Part shown: positions 26,479 through 36,353 of the stretch, one piece after another | How the letters are laid out: each line of letters begins with the position of its first letter | Numbering within the stretch: position 1 is the stretch's first letter | Assembly (NCBI RefSeq): GCF_963676065.1 | Contig: NZ_OY780933.1 | Coordinates: 62,001-126,000, forward strand | Length of the DNA: 64,000 bases | Origin: Maridesulfovibrio sp. | Lineage (GTDB): Bacteria > Desulfobacterota > Desulfovibrionia > Desulfovibrionales > Desulfovibrionaceae | Direction of reading: 5' to 3' | Made by a program: the position numbers and the translations under genes | The notes under the pieces: model-generated | Seen by the model: the letters and a program-made list of their open reading frames with translations, nothing else | Told to the model about the DNA's origin: nothing | The model's database searches: none

Positions 26479-27606
26479 CTAAAGCGCCAGAACAGACCAA
26501 AGGATACCTGCTGCAACCGCAGAGCCGAGAACCCCGGCTACGTTGGGAGCCATGGCGTGCATGAGCAGGAAGTTATGAGGGTCTTCATCACGGGCTACTG
26601 TCTGAACGACTCGCGCGGAGTCAGGAACAGCGGATACGCCTGCAGCTCCGATCAGAGGATTGATCTTTTCCTTGAGGAACACATTCATCAGTTTGGCAAA
26701 AGCCAAACCGCTTGCTGTTGCCACGCAGAAGGAGGCTGCACCCAGCCCGAAAATGAGCAGACTGTCCGGTGTCAGAAAGGTCTGCGCCTGAGTGGATGCA
26801 CCAACGGAGAAACCAAGCAGAATGGTGACCGAGTCGATGAGCGAAGTACGCGCAGTCTCAGCCAGACGCTCAGTAACGCCGGATTCTTTAAGAAGGTTAC
26901 CAAAGAAGAGCATACCCACGAGGGCAAGTGACCCCGGAGCAATGAGCGCTGTGATGATAAAACCGCCCACAGGAAAAAGGATCTTTTCCCGGGTGGAAAC
27001 TTCACGGGGGGCACTCATGCGGATGAGACGTTCTTTTTTGGAGGTCATCAGCTTCATAATAGGGGGCTGGATGACCGGAACCAGTGCCATGTACGAGTAC
27101 GCGGCGATAGCGATGGCTCCTAATAGGTGAGGTGCCAGCTTTGAAGAGAGGAAGATAGCCGTTGGCCCGTCCGCCCCTCCGATAATGCCGATAGCACCGG
27201 CCTCACTGGGAGTGAAGCCCAGATACAAAGCGCCGATAAGGGTTGCAAAAATACCCATCTGAGCTGCTGCGCCGAGCAGGATCAGCTTCGGATTGGAGAG
27301 CATGCACGAAAAGTCGGTCATAGCTCCGATACCGAGGAAGATCAGGGGTGGGAATATCCCTTTGCTAACCCCGAAGTAGATATAATAGAGCACGCTGCCG
27401 TTGTCGTAAACGCTGAGCGGCATTCCGGCGATAGACGGAATGTTACCCACAATTGCGCCGAACCCGATGGGCAGGAGCAACAGCGGCTCGTAGTCCTTAA
27501 TAATGGCAAGGGCAATGAATATGGCTCCGATGACGATCATCATGAAGTTACCGGGAGTCATTTCCGCAAAGCCCGTTGTGCTTAAGAAATGCAGAAGAAT
27601 ATCCAT
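26479..27606 (-). CDS. oadB: Sodium-pumping oxaloacetate decarboxylase, beta subunit
   Basis: A 375-residue polytopic membrane protein that decarboxylates carboxybiotin and exports Na+. The family's key stretch GIIGGADGPTAIFLSSKLAP, which holds the essential Asp, is near residue 140. SVGASTQAQTFL and GVSAVPDSARVVQ, further conserved regions, follow. Length fits OadB/GcdB. It starts 9 bases after oadG. A terminator-like hairpin follows. Confidence 0.95.
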   Translation of the reverse strand: MDILLHFLSTTGFAEMTPGNFMMIVIGAIFIALAIIKDYEPLLLLPIGFGAIVGNIPSIAGMPLSVYDNGSVLYYIYFGVSKGIFPPLIFLGIGAMTDFSCMLSNPKLILLGAAAQMGIFATLIGALYLGFTPSEAGAIGIIGGADGPTAIFLSSKLAPHLLGAIAIAAYSYMALVPVIQPPIMKLMTSKKERLIRMSAPREVSTREKILFPVGGFIITALIAPGSLALVGMLFFGNLLKESGVTERLAETARTSLIDSVTILLGFSVGASTQAQTFLTPDSLLIFGLGAASFCVATASGLAFAKLMNVFLKEKINPLIGAAGVSAVPDSARVVQTVARDEDPHNFLLMHAMAPNVAGVLGSAVAAGILWSVLAL

Positions 27607-27615
27607 AACGTCCGT

Positions 27616-27894
27616 CTAGCCCTTGTTTTTATGCAGGTACGCCACTGCAGCAGCCACAATTTCCGCTTCTGAAGGACCGGTTTTCATATCCGGTGCAGGA
27701 GCATTGGCCACAGGACCGCTGTGGTGAGCTGCAGGAGGTAGTATTTTATTGAATAACGCCGCAATCTTAGGCAGCAGAGCGATATAACAGCTTACCAAAA
27801 TCAAGGCCAGAAACACAATGCTCATGCCTGTGACTGAAAGCGCGACTCCGTTACCTGAGACCACATTGTCCCAGCTGAACAACATCTGTTGCAT
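27616..27894 (-). CDS. oadG: Oxaloacetate decarboxylase, gamma subunit
   Basis: A 92-residue protein with a single N-terminal membrane segment (ALSVTGMSIVFLALILVSCY, residues about 17-36), a Pro/Ala-rich linker and a C-terminal helix. This is the standard build of OadG, which anchors the alpha subunit to beta. AAGGAG precedes the ATG. Position between oadA and oadB confirms the call. Confidence 0.88.
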   Translation of the reverse strand: MQQMLFSWDNVVSGNGVALSVTGMSIVFLALILVSCYIALLPKIAALFNKILPPAAHHSGPVANAPAPDMKTGPSEAEIVAAAVAYLHKNKG

Positions 27895-27927
27895 TTGGAT
27901 CTCCTTTTTAGCTTATCTGTCAGGAGA

Positions 27928-29748
27928 CTAGACTGTCATTTGAGCGAGAGGCTGTCCCTGCTGCACCTGATCCCCGGCAGTAACGGAGAAGGAAGAAACA
28001 GTTCCGGCTTTATGAGCCTTAACTTCCATTTCCATCTTCATGGCTTCCATAACAACGATGGTCTGCCCTTCCTGAACCTGTGTTCCGGGCTCAACATCCA
28101 GCCGGATAATAAGGCCCGGCATGGGAGCTGCGACAGGCTCTGTAACACCTGCCGGAGCGGCTGCGCCTTCGGAAGCGGAAGCATCGCCGGCACTGAAGTT
28201 GAAAGACTTACCGTTGATGGTCGCGGTGGAACCTTCCACATTGACGGTGTAGGATTTGCCGTCCACACTGACGTTCACAGCGCCTGAACCGGAGCCGCCA
28301 CCGACAGAAGCGCCGAGCTTTTTAAGCTGCTCTGCTTCAACATCTTTTTTGTAACGGATACCGACACGGGCATTGCCTTTAAGATAGCTGACACCCTTAT
28401 CTTTACAGGTAGCCACAATGAAAACATTCTCATCGGTGAGCTCAAAGCCCTCTTTCTCACAGACTTTACGTGCGGGTTCAAGACCCTTTTCAGGATCAGC
28501 ATCGTTGATCTCAAGAGGAGTTTTCTTGGTCGGCTCAAGCTCAAGCTGCTGGGATGCAAGCTTAACGATTTCCGGATCAGGTTCAACCGGAGTCTTACCG
28601 AAATATCCGAGAACCATTTTGCCGTAACCGTCAGCAAACTTTTCCCAAGGTCCGAACATTACATTATTGAAGGCCTGCTGGAAGTAGAACTGGGAAACCG
28701 GGGTAACCGAAGTACCGAATCCGCCCTTGCGTACCACTTCACTCATAGCCCTGATGATTTCGGGATATTTGTCCATGAGGCCGTTATCGCGCAACATCTG
28801 GGTGTTTGCGGTCAGAGCGCCTCCGGGCATCGGGCTGAAAGGAATCATGGGATCGACCTGAGTTGCTTCCGGTGGCAGGAAGTAATCTTTCATACAGTCG
28901 CGGAAAACGTCTTCAGCCGTGATAATTTTATCGATATCAATATCGAGGGTGTAATCTGTTCCACGCAGGATATGCCACATGGTAATGATATCGGTCTGGC
29001 AGGTTCCGCCGGAAGCAGGAGCCATGGAAAGATCGATAGCGTCAGCACCGGCTTCGATAGCAGAATGATAGCAGAGTCCGCCGATACCTGCTGTCTCATG
29101 AGTATGGAAGTGAAGCATGACATCTTCTGGCAACATTTTTTTAGCAGCCTGAATGGTCTCGTAGACCTTGGCCGGAGTAGAAGTACCGGAAGCATCTTTA
29201 AAACATACTGAATCAAAGGGAATTTCCGCATCAAGAATCTGACGCAGAGTTTTCTCGTAAAAAGCGGCATCATGAGCTCCGGAGCATCCCGGGGGGAGTT
29301 CCATCATGGAAACAACTACCTGATGTTTCAGACCGGCATCGGCAATGCACTGTCCGCTATAGATCAGATTGTTAACATCGTTGAGAGCATCAAAGTTTCG
29401 GATTGTTGTAATGCCGTGCTTAGCGAAAAGATCGGCATGAGCCTTGATGACGTCACTGGACTGGGATTCGAGTCCTACTACGTTAACTCCCCTTGCAAGA
29501 GTCTGTAAGTCGGCATCGGGACCCGCGGTATCCCTGAACCTGTCCATCATATCAAAGGCACATTCATTGGAATAAAAGTAGAGGGCCTGGAACCGTGCGC
29601 CCCCGCCAGCTTCAAACCAGTTGATTCCGGCCTCTTTTGCTGCTGCAACAGCAGGCAGGAAATCATCGGTTTTTACCCTGGCACCGTAAACGGACTGAAA
29701 ACCGTCACGAAAGGCAGTACACATGAACCTAATTTTCTTCTTGGCCAC
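27928..29748 (-). CDS. oadA: Oxaloacetate decarboxylase, alpha subunit (carboxyltransferase with biotinyl domain)
   Basis: 606 residues. The N-terminal HMGL-like carboxyltransferase TIM barrel starts MAKKKIRFMCTAFRDGFQSV, with metal-site region LHFHTHETAG near residue 220. A conserved carboxylase domain follows, then an Ala/Gly/Ser-rich linker and a biotinyl domain with the biotin Lys in VMEAMKMEMEVK near residue 573. It moves CO2 from oxaloacetate to biotin. GTG start with GGGAGGAG upstream. First gene of oadA-oadG-oadB. Pyruvate carboxylase subunit B is a related alternative, but the beta/gamma partners settle it. Confidence 0.95.
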   Translation of the reverse strand: MAKKKIRFMCTAFRDGFQSVYGARVKTDDFLPAVAAAKEAGINWFEAGGGARFQALYFYSNECAFDMMDRFRDTAGPDADLQTLARGVNVVGLESQSSDVIKAHADLFAKHGITTIRNFDALNDVNNLIYSGQCIADAGLKHQVVVSMMELPPGCSGAHDAAFYEKTLRQILDAEIPFDSVCFKDASGTSTPAKVYETIQAAKKMLPEDVMLHFHTHETAGIGGLCYHSAIEAGADAIDLSMAPASGGTCQTDIITMWHILRGTDYTLDIDIDKIITAEDVFRDCMKDYFLPPEATQVDPMIPFSPMPGGALTANTQMLRDNGLMDKYPEIIRAMSEVVRKGGFGTSVTPVSQFYFQQAFNNVMFGPWEKFADGYGKMVLGYFGKTPVEPDPEIVKLASQQLELEPTKKTPLEINDADPEKGLEPARKVCEKEGFELTDENVFIVATCKDKGVSYLKGNARVGIRYKKDVEAEQLKKLGASVGGGSGSGAVNVSVDGKSYTVNVEGSTATINGKSFNFSAGDASASEGAAAPAGVTEPVAAPMPGLIIRLDVEPGTQVQEGQTIVVMEAMKMEMEVKAHKAGTVSSFSVTAGDQVQQGQPLAQMTV

Positions 29749-30334
29749 TTCTCCTCCCTATGGTCTGAGAATGAAATAGAGAACCGCAGACAGAGAGTCT
29801 GCAGGTAGACATTCTTGTTAAACCCAAATTTTAATAGGAAACCAGTAGTTTACGAGAGCTTATTCGTCTAGCCTGAAATATACGTGGCAATGAGACGAGC
29901 TGAAAGTATCCATTCTTTATCACAATCCTCTGACAATTTCAGCAAAAAAGAGTAGCTAAAAAAAATTTTAATAGTTAAGTTATAAACTTGTACTTTTTAA
30001 TTGATGAGTTTTAAATAAACAATCATCTTTTGACACTCTTATATTAAAGCAAACTACTATTTTAATTGATTTTTATTATCTGAAGAACAAAACCCTTCCC
30101 GCACAGATATAATTGATTTTCTTTCCTTATTATTGACTCAGTGTTACTTAAAAAATCTTTAAGGTTCGATATTGAACCCCATTTCGGGCTAGAAACAACA
30201 CAATTGAACATTTTATCACAAAATGTTTTACATTTTTGTTTTTTATTCCCTTTTTACTTTACATTTAAACTGGAACAGACCTTAAAAGTAGTCATTTACG
30301 AAAATTTAAAAGATTTTCGGACAAACCTAAAACG
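29749..30334. other. AT-rich intergenic region upstream of oadA
   Basis: 586 bases with no convincing gene. A plus-strand frame at 30141-30479 exists, but its protein is low-complexity, Phe/Lys/Asn-rich and spans a terminator. A short hairpin (GCAGAC/GTCTGC at about 29787-29805) and the inverted pair TCGTCT/AGACGA (about 29866-29900) lie in the oadA leader. The oadA promoter should be here, but I could not fix it. Confidence 0.5.
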
Positions 30335-30371
30335 AACAAAAAAACGCCGCCCACTTTACATGGGCGACGTT
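30335..30371 (-). terminator. Terminator after the FeoB-associated small gene
   Basis: AACGCCGCCCA and TGGGCGACGTT pair with a single mismatch around a 7-base loop. The minus strand continues into TTTTTTTGT. Confidence 0.85.
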
Positions 30372-30456
30372 GCCATCAGATCATATTTAACTATTGTTCA
30401 TCAAAAGAACGAAAATTACATAACTATTTTAAAAAATTTAACTTATTTTAATTTTA

Positions 30457-30633
30457 CTACTTTTGTCGAAGATCATTAATACCATTTTCAGGATTTTTGC
30501 AACTGCCTGCTTTGTCCTTTGCTGCTGTGCAATCACATCCGCAACCGCACGATCCTCGACCTTTACCGAACCATCTTCGAACCAGATAAATGACCGCAAC
30601 AGCGATGATTCCAAAAACTATTACATTTTCCAT
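30457..30633 (-). CDS. FeoB-associated Cys-rich membrane protein
   Basis: A 58-residue protein read directly from the minus strand: ATG at 30633, stop TAG at 30459-30457, GGAG eight bases before the start. The N-terminal membrane helix is MENVIVFGIIAVAVIYLVRR. It is followed by a basic turn and the cysteine cluster CGCGCDCTAAK with a further Cys in GSCKN. This is the layout of the FeoB-associated Cys-rich family, thought to help ferrous iron uptake. No feoA or feoB is in the window. It follows another small membrane gene by 88 bases and is closed by a terminator. Confidence 0.85.
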   Translation of the reverse strand: MENVIVFGIIAVAVIYLVRRWFGKGRGSCGCGCDCTAAKDKAGSCKNPENGINDLRQK

Positions 30634-30721
30634 CAGGGGCTCCAGCGAAAAAGAGTTTCATTATCACTATATTAATTTTAACCCTGAATCATATTAAGTC
30701 AAGTTTTGGAGAGTAAATTCA

Positions 30722-30895
30722 TCAAGCCATAAAACTCTGAACCAATCCTATCAGCTTATGAACCGGTTCGGAAAACCTTTCCGCAAAAGTACTGTATGCA
30801 ACGTAGCTGGCAACCAGAAATGCTGCAAAGCCGCTCCAGACAACAAAATCAAACAATATAGGGATAACTTTTTCCGACAATCTCTTCTTTTGCAT
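30722..30895 (-). CDS. Small membrane protein of unknown function (57 residues)
   Basis: Read from the minus strand with a perfect AAGGAGGT six bases before the ATG at 30895, stop TGA at 30724-30722. Sequence begins MQKKRLSEKVIPILFDFVVW and has one long hydrophobic stretch (residues about 12-36), then a charged amphipathic end. I do not recognise a family. It is upstream of the FeoB-associated gene in the same direction, so a shared role in metal transport is possible but not shown. Confidence 0.7.
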   Translation of the reverse strand: MQKKRLSEKVIPILFDFVVWSGFAAFLVASYVAYSTFAERFSEPVHKLIGLVQSFMA

Positions 30896-30999
30896 ATTTT
30901 ACCTCCTTACCACTTTGTAGCAACAAGCATACCAGCGGTTCTCCTCCCCCATTGCCTGCACAACACTCTAAAGAAAAAGACTTTTAATGACAGATAATG

Positions 31000-31135
31000 C
31001 TGGTCATAAAAATGACGTGCGAAACCTTAATGGGAAAAGGTGAACATCTCCGAGAACGAAAAACAGCTTTCCGCTATAATTAATGATAGCAACCATGCCG
31101 AACTTTCTGACAGGAACACCCTGCGACTAGGCAGG
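31000..31135 (+). promoter_or_regulatory. Cobalamin-riboswitch-like leader upstream of cbiM
   Basis: Several pieces of the cobalamin riboswitch occur in order: AATGGGAAAAGGTGAAC (31029-31045), compare GGGAA..GGTGA; CCGCTATAATTAATGATAGC (31071-31090), which can fold as the P5-like hairpin; and CTGACAGGAACACCCTGC (31107-31124), close to the B12 box. The P6 arm would be short, as in variant types. The gene downstream is a CbiM-type cobalt transporter, a usual target. Against it: a TTGACA/TATACT pair at 31201-31227 could start cbiM transcripts below this element. A covariance search would decide. Confidence 0.5.
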
Positions 31136-31200
31136 CAAAAGATGACTTCAAAGGGATCAAAACCTCCGGACACATTGCCATCCTTAAGCCTTTCTCCTGC

Positions 31201-31227
31201 TTGACACCCAACATCCTGTGCTATACT
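31201..31227 (+). promoter_or_regulatory. Possible promoter just upstream of cbiM
   Basis: TTGACA at 31201-31206 and TATACT at 31222-31227, with a 15-base spacer (short). The -10 is also part of a 7-bp hairpin (ATACTTT/AAAGTAT), so either reading is possible. Confidence 0.35.
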
Positions 31228-31281
31228 TTCTAAAAAAGTATGCAGACACAACCTCACAAATCTAAAAGTAGGAACAATAGA

Positions 31282-31890
31282 ATGCACATATCTGAAGGAG
31301 TACTCTCCCTTCCGGTTCTGGCTGGAGGGGCTATTGTGGCGGCAACAGGAACCGTGATCGGCCTGAAAAAATTGGATTCGGAAAAACTTATTTCCGTTGC
31401 CCTGCTATCTTCAGTCTTTTTTATAGCGTCGCTGATTCACATTCCGATAGGACCTTCAAGTGCACATCTGATCCTAAACGGCCTCATGGGCTTACTGCTG
31501 GGGTGGGCAGCCTTTCCGGCAATCCTGACCGCTCTGCTGTTGCAAGCTGTTTTATTCCAGTACGGGGGGCTGACTGTTCTAGGAGTTAATACAGTCACAA
31601 TGGCCCTGCCTGCGGTAGTATGCTATTACTTTTTCCGCCCTCTGCTCAAAAAGAACTTTTTCAGCATGAGCGTAGGAGCCTTTCTCTGCGGGGCTGTATC
31701 CATCGCCCTTTCCGCAACTCTGACTGCTCTTGCCCTTTCCTTTACTGATGAAAGCTTTACTTCTGTAGCTCAGATGATCATCTACGGGCACATCCCCATC
31801 ATGATTATCGAAGGCTTTATCTGCGCCTCGGCTTACGGATTTCTGCAAAAAGTAAGACCTGAAATGCTGCTCACCATGCAAGAGACATAA
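31282..31890 (+). CDS. cbiM: CbiM-type energy-coupling cobalt/nickel transporter S component
   Basis: A 202-residue membrane protein beginning MHISEGVLSLPVLAGGA, the family's hallmark in which the N-terminal Met-His forms the metal site (so the ATG at 31282, with AGGA upstream, is right). Six or so hydrophobic segments and LIHIPIGPSSAHLILNGLMG near residue 60 also fit. It imports Co2+ (or Ni2+) with CbiN, CbiQ and CbiO; none of these follow. A terminator comes 17 bases after the stop. The partners must be elsewhere, or it works alone. Confidence 0.87.
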   Translation: MHISEGVLSLPVLAGGAIVAATGTVIGLKKLDSEKLISVALLSSVFFIASLIHIPIGPSSAHLILNGLMGLLLGWAAFPAILTALLLQAVLFQYGGLTVLGVNTVTMALPAVVCYYFFRPLLKKNFFSMSVGAFLCGAVSIALSATLTALALSFTDESFTSVAQMIIYGHIPIMIIEGFICASAYGFLQKVRPEMLLTMQET

Positions 31891-31906
31891 AATACGCTGA
31901 CAACTA

Positions 31907-31951
31907 AAAAACAAGGCCGGGTTGATTCATAATCAACCCGGCCTTGTTTTT
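31907..31951. terminator. Bidirectional terminator between cbiM and the MATE gene
   Basis: A 21-bp perfect inverted repeat (AAAAACAAGGCCGGGTTGATT and its complement, given here as its first strand's core AAGGCCGGGTTGATT) around a 3-base loop, with T runs on both sides. Confidence 0.93.
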
Positions 31952-33321
31952 TACTCAATAACTTTCATGCTCGCCCATTTACCGCCGTGGAAACGCCAGT
32001 AAAAGGCCCCGCATAAAACAACCACATAGAGCGTAAAAACACCCCACAGGAAATACGGCCCGGAAGGGAAGACCTCCACACCCAGATAGCAGGGGACAAC
32101 CATCACCGCGATGCAGCATAAGCCAACGCTTTTCATGACGAACACAACATCACCGGCACCTTTCAAAGCACCTGAATAAACAAGGGCTGTTCCGTCAAAA
32201 AGGATATAGGCTGCCGTGAAAAAAAGAAAATGCGTCCCGTAGTCGAGAATCTCCGTAAACTGAAGATCAGTGATGTCGCCCGGACGGAACAGCGATAAAA
32301 GCGCTTCCGGGAAGACAAGGTAAATGACGCCCATAAACAGCATCCAGATCATCGTAATATGCAAGGCGCATTTAGTCGCCCGCCGGGCATAATCCGGCCT
32401 GCTCTGCCCCACTGCCTGTCCGACAAGGGTACTTACCCCTACGGAAATACCGTAGGCCGGAAAAAAAGAGACACCGTCAATGGAAAGAACAATATTACTG
32501 GCGGCAAGAATAACCGTACCCAGCCTGCCGACCATATATACAAAGAAAGTAACCGCAAAAATATCCAGAAAGAACTGAACACCGTTGGAAAGACCGTACC
32601 CGATAAACCTTCTGAACAAACGCGGATTAAAGCTGCGGTTACTGCGCGTTTTGAAGACCTTTTCATTCTCTCGGCTGAAAATTAGCGGGATATAAATGGA
32701 TACGATTACAGCCATAGCTGAGATGGTGGCTATCCCAGCACCTCTAATACCCATTTCCGGGAAGATCCAGACTCCGTTTATAAGTGCATAGTCGAGCGGG
32801 ATATTAACAGCCGCACCGATCATATTGATAACCATGACCGTACGTGTCAGTCCGCGTCCTGCAAAAAAACCGGAAAGAGCGGTATCAAGTACGGGGAGTC
32901 CTGCCCCCAGCATTAAAATACGGAAGTACTGTATCTCCAGCTCCAGAACTTCGGGAGGATGCCCTCCGCTTTCCAGAAGCGGTGTCAGCCAGAAGCCCAG
33001 CACCCCCAGAATCAACCATGACCCCAGAGCGAAATATATACCCTGCCAGAGGCTCAAGGCCACCTTTTCAGGCTTAGCTGCCCCGGTATACTGAGCGATA
33101 AAGACATTCACATAGCTGGACACACCCATAAAAAAGGATATGAACATAAAAGACAGAATTCCGGCAGGCAATGCCGCGCCGATGGCTTCGATGGAGTAAC
33201 GCCCCAGAAAGATACGGTCAGTGACCTGCATGATAGTGGTGGAGGCCATACTCACCGCAAGCGGGATGCTTATATCGAGCACATGTTTATACCCGAAAGG
33301 TTTATTCCATAAAGATTTCAT
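31951..33321 (-). CDS. MATE-family multidrug/Na+ antiporter
   Basis: A 456-residue protein with about twelve membrane segments. MATE features: LDISIPLAVSMASTTIMQVT near the start, QYTGAAKPEKV, and the second-half repeat GVSTLVGQAVGQSRPDYARR near residue 300, matching the internal duplication of the family. It exports cationic organics in exchange for Na+ or H+. Single gene between a shared terminator and HU. Confidence 0.92.
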   Translation of the reverse strand: MKSLWNKPFGYKHVLDISIPLAVSMASTTIMQVTDRIFLGRYSIEAIGAALPAGILSFMFISFFMGVSSYVNVFIAQYTGAAKPEKVALSLWQGIYFALGSWLILGVLGFWLTPLLESGGHPPEVLELEIQYFRILMLGAGLPVLDTALSGFFAGRGLTRTVMVINMIGAAVNIPLDYALINGVWIFPEMGIRGAGIATISAMAVIVSIYIPLIFSRENEKVFKTRSNRSFNPRLFRRFIGYGLSNGVQFFLDIFAVTFFVYMVGRLGTVILAASNIVLSIDGVSFFPAYGISVGVSTLVGQAVGQSRPDYARRATKCALHITMIWMLFMGVIYLVFPEALLSLFRPGDITDLQFTEILDYGTHFLFFTAAYILFDGTALVYSGALKGAGDVVFVMKSVGLCCIAVMVVPCYLGVEVFPSGPYFLWGVFTLYVVVLCGAFYWRFHGGKWASMKVIE

Positions 33322-33448
33322 GCATTACTCCCAAAGCTCGTAGCCGGACTGCGCACAGTATTAAAATGAAAGAGATCCAAAAGTCAGATAGTTCGAAACA
33401 CGAGAGAAAAGCCATAAATGGATATATTTTTTAAGTACACATAAAAAA

Positions 33449-33482
33449 AAAGCCGTTTCCGGTGTTCCCCGGAAACGGCTTT
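33449..33482 (-). terminator. Terminator after the HU gene
   Basis: AGCCGTTTCCGG and CCGGAAACGGCT (12 bp, perfect) around 6 bases. On the minus strand it is followed by a run of nine T. Confidence 0.92.
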
Positions 33483-33506
33483 TAAAAAACTTCTTCAGAA
33501 CCAGAA

Positions 33507-33779
33507 TTATTTAACTGCGTCCTTGAGGAATTTTCCGGGAGTGAATTTGACGCCACGGGAAGCAGGGATCTGAATAGCTTCTCCGGTCTGGGGATTGCGG
33601 CCTGTACGAGCGGAACGCTCTACAGTTTTAAATGTACCGAAACCTGTAAGGGTGACATTACCTTCTTCTTTAAGGCCGTCTTCGATTGCACTGAGGATTC
33701 CGTCCAACGCGGTGGAAGCGTCTTTTGCACTCATATCCAGTTTTTCCCGGATTTTCTTAACAAGAACAGTTTTACTCAT
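33507..33779 (-). CDS. HU-family DNA-binding protein
   Basis: A 90-residue nucleoid protein that bends DNA. It starts MSKTVLVKKIREKLDMSAKD and contains the conserved arm region GFGTFKTVERSARTGRNPQT followed by GEAIQIPASRGVKFTPGK. I start at the ATG at 33779, with AAGGAG upstream. The frame is open five codons more to 33794, inside the ribosome site. IHF-like relatives differ mainly in the arm; HU is the more likely call. Confidence 0.94.
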   Translation of the reverse strand: MSKTVLVKKIREKLDMSAKDASTALDGILSAIEDGLKEEGNVTLTGFGTFKTVERSARTGRNPQTGEAIQIPASRGVKFTPGKFLKDAVK

Positions 33780-34106
33780 AATTAACTCCTTCAAAAGTAT
33801 TTTGCCTACGCTTAAGGCGGCGAATATCCGTACCCCTTTAAGCCCACTACACCAGATAGTCTTAAAAAGCCATAGTGAAAAGTATATCTTAACTTTGTGC
33901 GGCTTCTTTTTACAAAAAAATCATAAAAAAGATAACATCTCACACAACGGTGCCGGGCGGCGCGATAGAGGCGGAAGAGGCGAATTACAGGTAATAACGG
34001 GCTTATGTCAAGCGAATTAACCTTAAAACAGACTTCATGCTGAAAACAGATGAACCGCTGATGTAATCGGGATCAAAAAAAGCGTGAGTTTTTTGTGCTT
34101 GCGGTG

Positions 34107-34134
34107 TTGACATATACGCAGGCTGTCTTAGTTT
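34107..34134 (+). promoter_or_regulatory. Possible groESL promoter
   Basis: A perfect TTGACA at 34107-34112 and TAGTTT at 34129-34134 with a 16-base spacer, 128 bases before groES. I see no CIRCE element (TTAGCACTC-N9-GAGTGCTAA) by eye. The rest of the 33780-34261 gap toward divergent HU holds no gene I can support. Confidence 0.35.
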
Positions 34135-34180
34135 ATGTGAGCTTCTTCGGAAGCATCCGGCCTGCTGAGATACGCAGGCT
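34114..34180 (+). repeat. Direct repeat in the groESL leader
   Basis: ATACGCAGGCT occurs at 34114-34124 and again at 34170-34180. The second copy also forms a hairpin with CCTGC at 34161-34165. It may mark regulator binding sites or an RNA structure in the heat-shock leader. Confidence 0.5.
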
Positions 34181-34261
34181 TTGAAATTTAAAAGTAAAAT
34201 CCGCTTTAATCAATCGGATTACTTAATCTTATCTAAAAAGTTTATTTATTTTGGAGGAAAC

Positions 34262-34534
34262 ATGAATCTCAAGCCGTTACAAGACCGTGTACTTATCAAG
34301 CGTCTGGAAACCGAGCAGAAAACAGCTGGCGGCATCATCATCCCCGATTCCGCAAAAGAAAAACCCATGAAAGGTGAAGTTGTTGCTGCCGGTCCCGGTA
34401 AAGACAACAACCCCATGACAGTTAAAGCAGGCGATGTAGTTCTCTTCGCCAAATATGCCGGTAACGAACTGAAAATCGACGCTGACGAGTTCATCATCAT
34501 GCGTGAAGACGAAATTCTCGCAATTGTCGAGTAA
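34262..34534 (+). CDS. groES: Co-chaperonin GroES
   Basis: The 90-residue GroES ring subunit that caps GroEL. It starts [20 protein letters not shown]; the mobile loop [16 protein letters not shown] and the end DEILAIVE follow. The ATG at 34262 has GGAGG five bases upstream, and the length is the family norm. The frame is open upstream to 34181 but those 27 codons are leader. groEL follows 46 bases on. Confidence 0.97.
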   Translation: MNLKPLQDRVLIKRLETEQKTAGGIIIPDSAKEKPMKGEVVAAGPGKDNNPMTVKAGDVVLFAKYAGNELKIDADEFIIMREDEILAIVE

Positions 34535-34553
34535 TATCCCCTTAATAAAATAA

Positions 34554-36167
<1,614 letters not shown>

Positions 36168-36192
36168 TTCTGTAGCTACAGATTATTAATAG

Positions 36193-36226
36193 AAAGGCCC
36201 GGAAGCTTTACGCTTTCGGGCCTTTT
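36193..36226 (+). terminator. Terminator after groEL
   Basis: AAAGGCCCGGAAGC and GCTTTCGGGCCTTT pair with one G-T wobble around a short loop, followed by TTTT. Confidence 0.9.
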
Positions 36227-36239
36227 TTGTTCTTTCCGG

Positions 36240-36261
36240 CGGCTTAAACCATTTTTGAAAA
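36240..36261. repeat. Dispersed intergenic repeat, copy C (partial)
   Basis: GGCTTAAACCATTTTTGAAAA matches the start of copy B at 55818 (GGCTTAAACCCTTTTTGAAAA) with one difference. The following bases diverge. Confidence 0.5.
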
Positions 36262-36353
36262 TAGATTTATTCCACTGTCGTCAGCCTTAAAGGGACTAAA
36301 GCAAGAATGCCAAAACTTTTCATTAGGGCTTCGCGCTTTGCCTTCTCAAACTT

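Noticed and set aside
26434..26931. A 165-codon plus-strand frame opposite oadB
   Set aside because: Antisense to the strongly conserved oadB; Arg/Cys/Ser-rich, no family match.
30141..30479. A 112-codon plus-strand frame in the AT-rich gap
   Set aside because: Composition is biased, it overlaps a terminator and the end of the Cys-rich small gene on the other strand.
31027..31287. An 86-codon minus-strand frame upstream of cbiM
   Set aside because: It covers the riboswitch-like region, lacks a ribosome site, and its protein resembles nothing I know.
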